Assembly (NCBI GenBank): GCA_013331925.1
Contig: DUFJ01000041.1
Coordinates: 1 to 6,656 of the forward strand
Length of the DNA stretch: 6,656 nucleotides
Source: Candidatus Iainarchaeum sp.
GTDB lineage: Archaea; Iainarchaeota; Iainarchaeia; Iainarchaeales; UBA10191
Direction of reading: 5' to 3'
Numbering within the stretch: the stretch's first letter is position 1; the number at the start of each line of letters is the position of its first letter. Position numbers and translations under genes: made by a program. Shown in pieces: positions 5,666 through 6,656 of the stretch. The notes beneath the pieces were generated by a model that did not search any database, was not told where the DNA came from, and saw nothing but the letters and a program-made list of their open reading frames with translations.

Positions 5666-6331
5666 TCAATAAAAGGCTTTTAAACTGATTTTTCCAAACT
5701 CGCACTCACCCTTCAAAAAACACTTTCTGCACAATGGCTTTTTCCTGCAGGCTTCCTTGCAGTGCCTTACAACCAAGGCGTGGAATTCGTTGTAAAGCCT
5801 TGGGCTTTTTGGAAGCGCGCTTTGGAAGAAAGCCTGCAATCGCGCGTAAGTTTCAGCCTTAGGGTTTAATGGAAGCCGCTCATTAAGGCGTTTTGTGTAG
5901 GCATCAATCACAAACATTGGCTTTCCTGCGGCGTAAAGAATTATAGAGTCTGCTGTTTCATTGCCAATTCCATGCAGTGAGAGCAATTCTTTGCGGAGCG
6001 CTAGAACAGGGAGTGAAAAAAGTCTTTGCAATGAGCCTTTGTAATTTTTTTGCACGTATTGGCAGAAGAGCTTGAGGCTTTTTGCTTTTTGGTTGTAATA
6101 GCCTGAAGGCTTTATCAGCCTTGCAATTTTTTCAAGCTTGGAGTCTGCAAGCTTTTCGCATGAGAGCATTTTTGCTTTCTTAAGGTTTGCAACTGCTTTT
6201 TCAACATTGTTCCAGGCAGTGTTTTGCGTAAGGATTGCTCCAACGCAAACTTCAAATCCAGAGTTTGCAGGCCACCATGACTGGCTTTTGTAATTGGCAT
6301 AAAGTTTCTTGCAAAGTTGTAAAGGATTCAT
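5666..6331 (-). CDS. Endonuclease III/MagIII-like HhH-GPD DNA glycosylase with Fe-S cluster
   Basis: This predicted base-excision-repair glycosylase of the HhH-GPD superfamily has 221 residues. Visible parts: FEVCVGAILTQNTAWNNVEK (26-45; the ILTQNT helix is typical), SGYYNQKAKSLK (76-87), the helix-hairpin-helix LLSLHGIGNETADSIILYA (116-134), and VIDAYTKRL (141-149) with catalytic Asp143. The C-terminal Fe-S Cys set is C195-x5-C201-x2-C204-x5-C210. Where bifunctional endonuclease III has its Schiff-base Lys (GVGRKTA), this protein has Glu125 (GIGNETA). It should therefore be a monofunctional glycosylase without beta-lyase activity, closest in style to MagIII (3-methyladenine) proteins; the damaged base removed is not predictable here. 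ATG at 6331 lacks a Shine-Dalgarno site but has a TATA-like box upstream. The aspS start is 33 bases downstream and no oligo-T tract intervenes, so the two may be co-transcribed. The protein is basic, as expected for DNA binding. Confidence 0.9.
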   Translation of the reverse strand: MNPLQLCKKLYANYKSQSWWPANSGFEVCVGAILTQNTAWNNVEKAVANLKKAKMLSCEKLADSKLEKIARLIKPSGYYNQKAKSLKLFCQYVQKNYKGSLQRLFSLPVLALRKELLSLHGIGNETADSIILYAAGKPMFVIDAYTKRLNERLPLNPKAETYARLQAFFQSALPKSPRLYNEFHALVVRHCKEACRKKPLCRKCFLKGECEFGKISLKAFY

Positions 6332-6358
6332 AAAATGATTTCAAGATGCCTGGAAGTG

Positions 6359-6367
6359 TTTTTATTT
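6359..6367 (-). promoter_or_regulatory. Candidate TATA box upstream of the glycosylase gene (AAATAAAAA)
   Basis: AAATAAAAA on the minus strand lies 28-36 bases upstream of the glycosylase ATG, inside the 52-base gap after the preceding gene. No GGTGA-like ribosome binding site separates it from the ATG, which fits a short-leader or leaderless transcript. Prediction from composition and spacing only. Confidence 0.35.
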
Positions 6368-6383
6368 GCTATTTCCAAAAGCT

Positions 6384-6656
6384 TTAAGGGCTTTGGAATG
6401 CCTGAATCATGCACTTGTTCAGCTTGAAGTCTGAATTGTCAGGCATTATAGCATGCAACGCTTCGAAGAGCTTGCTTTCATTCCACCAGAAGTCCGCAAG
6501 AGTTGAATTTGTCGTAAAGCACAAGGCTTCGCTCTGCACCGCATTCAAAATTTCCTGCAAGGTTGAAAGGCTGATGCTTGAATCATAATCCAAAGGCAGC
6601 GGAGCGCTTCTTCCAGTGGCCCGAGAGATGTCATTATTGCCTGTAGGCGTTACTAT
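6384..6656 (-). CDS. C-terminal fragment of an unrecognised protein (5' end off window)
   Basis: The frame is open from the right edge for 90 codons to a TAA at 6384, on the same strand as its downstream neighbours, so this is read as the 3' end of a longer gene. A TTG at 6593 could in principle start a 69-residue protein, but the frame continues upstream without a stop. I do not recognise a family. The fragment begins with a Gly/Asn/Ser/Arg-rich stretch (VTPTGNNDISRATGR). It then has a probably helical part (LSTLQEILNAVQSEALCF), a Trp pair (DFWWNE) and a helical, acidic-to-neutral C-terminus ending MIQAFQSP. Lys content is lower than in the neighbouring proteins. No membrane segment or metal-binding Cys cluster is visible in the part present. 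It ends 52 bases before the glycosylase start. Confidence 0.6.
   Translation of the reverse strand: MVTPTGNNDISRATGRSAPLPLDYDSSISLSTLQEILNAVQSEALCFTTNSTLADFWWNESKLFEALHAIMPDNSDFKLNKCMIQAFQSP

Noticed and set aside
6384..6593. Complete 69-residue small protein starting at a TTG
   Set aside because: The frame remains open upstream to the window edge and the TTG has no ribosome binding site, so a truncated longer gene is more likely.
1..6656. tRNA, rRNA, CRISPR array, insertion sequence or attachment site
   Set aside because: None was seen: the intergenic gaps are all under about 60 bases and no direct or inverted repeat pattern of that kind stands out by eye.

Overview
The window looks like a low-to-moderate GC archaeal genome segment, most likely from a compact-genome lineage. 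A DPANN group such as Diapherotrites or Micrarchaeota is plausible but not provable from this sequence. The archaeal reading rests on GatC and GatA, which resemble archaeal proteins (GatC ends GYFKGPRVV), on TATA-like boxes about 20-35 bases upstream of start codons with no ribosome binding site on the first genes, and on a GGTGA Shine-Dalgarno site only on an internal operon gene. Genes are packed tightly with gaps of 1-55 bases. Almost everything is on the minus strand.

Layout. Positions 1-3347 (minus) hold a gatC-gatA-gatB operon for the tRNA-dependent amidotransferase GatCAB; gatB runs off the left edge. A small papain-like C39-family protease gene (3403-3858, plus) diverges from gatC across a 55-base promoter region. 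It converges with aspS (3863-5632, minus) across a 4-base gap that carries oligo-T runs on both strands. Upstream of aspS on the same strand are an endonuclease III/MagIII-like DNA glycosylase (5666-6331) and the 3' end of an unrecognised gene (6384-6656) cut by the right edge. I saw no RNA gene, CRISPR array, insertion sequence or long repeat, and no gene-free stretch longer than about 60 bases.

How the genes fit together. AspRS is of the long bacterial type (589 residues with a GAD insert). It carries His31 and a Gly at the two positions associated with non-discriminating AspRS, so it probably charges both tRNA(Asp) and tRNA(Asn). GatCAB would then amidate Asp-tRNA(Asn) to Asn-tRNA(Asn). 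The two halves of this indirect pathway sit a few hundred bases apart.

The main discovery is in GatB. About 150 residues (roughly 31-180) are inserted in frame between the two cysteine pairs of its zinc site (C24-x-C26 and C209-x2-C212). The insert is recognisably a YbaK/ProX-type aminoacyl-tRNA deacylase (editing) domain, with the family's Lys (K74), a PGDRRLDL segment and a GxxxP motif (G126-P130). This suggests an amidotransferase with a built-in tRNA-editing centre, an architecture I do not know to have been described.
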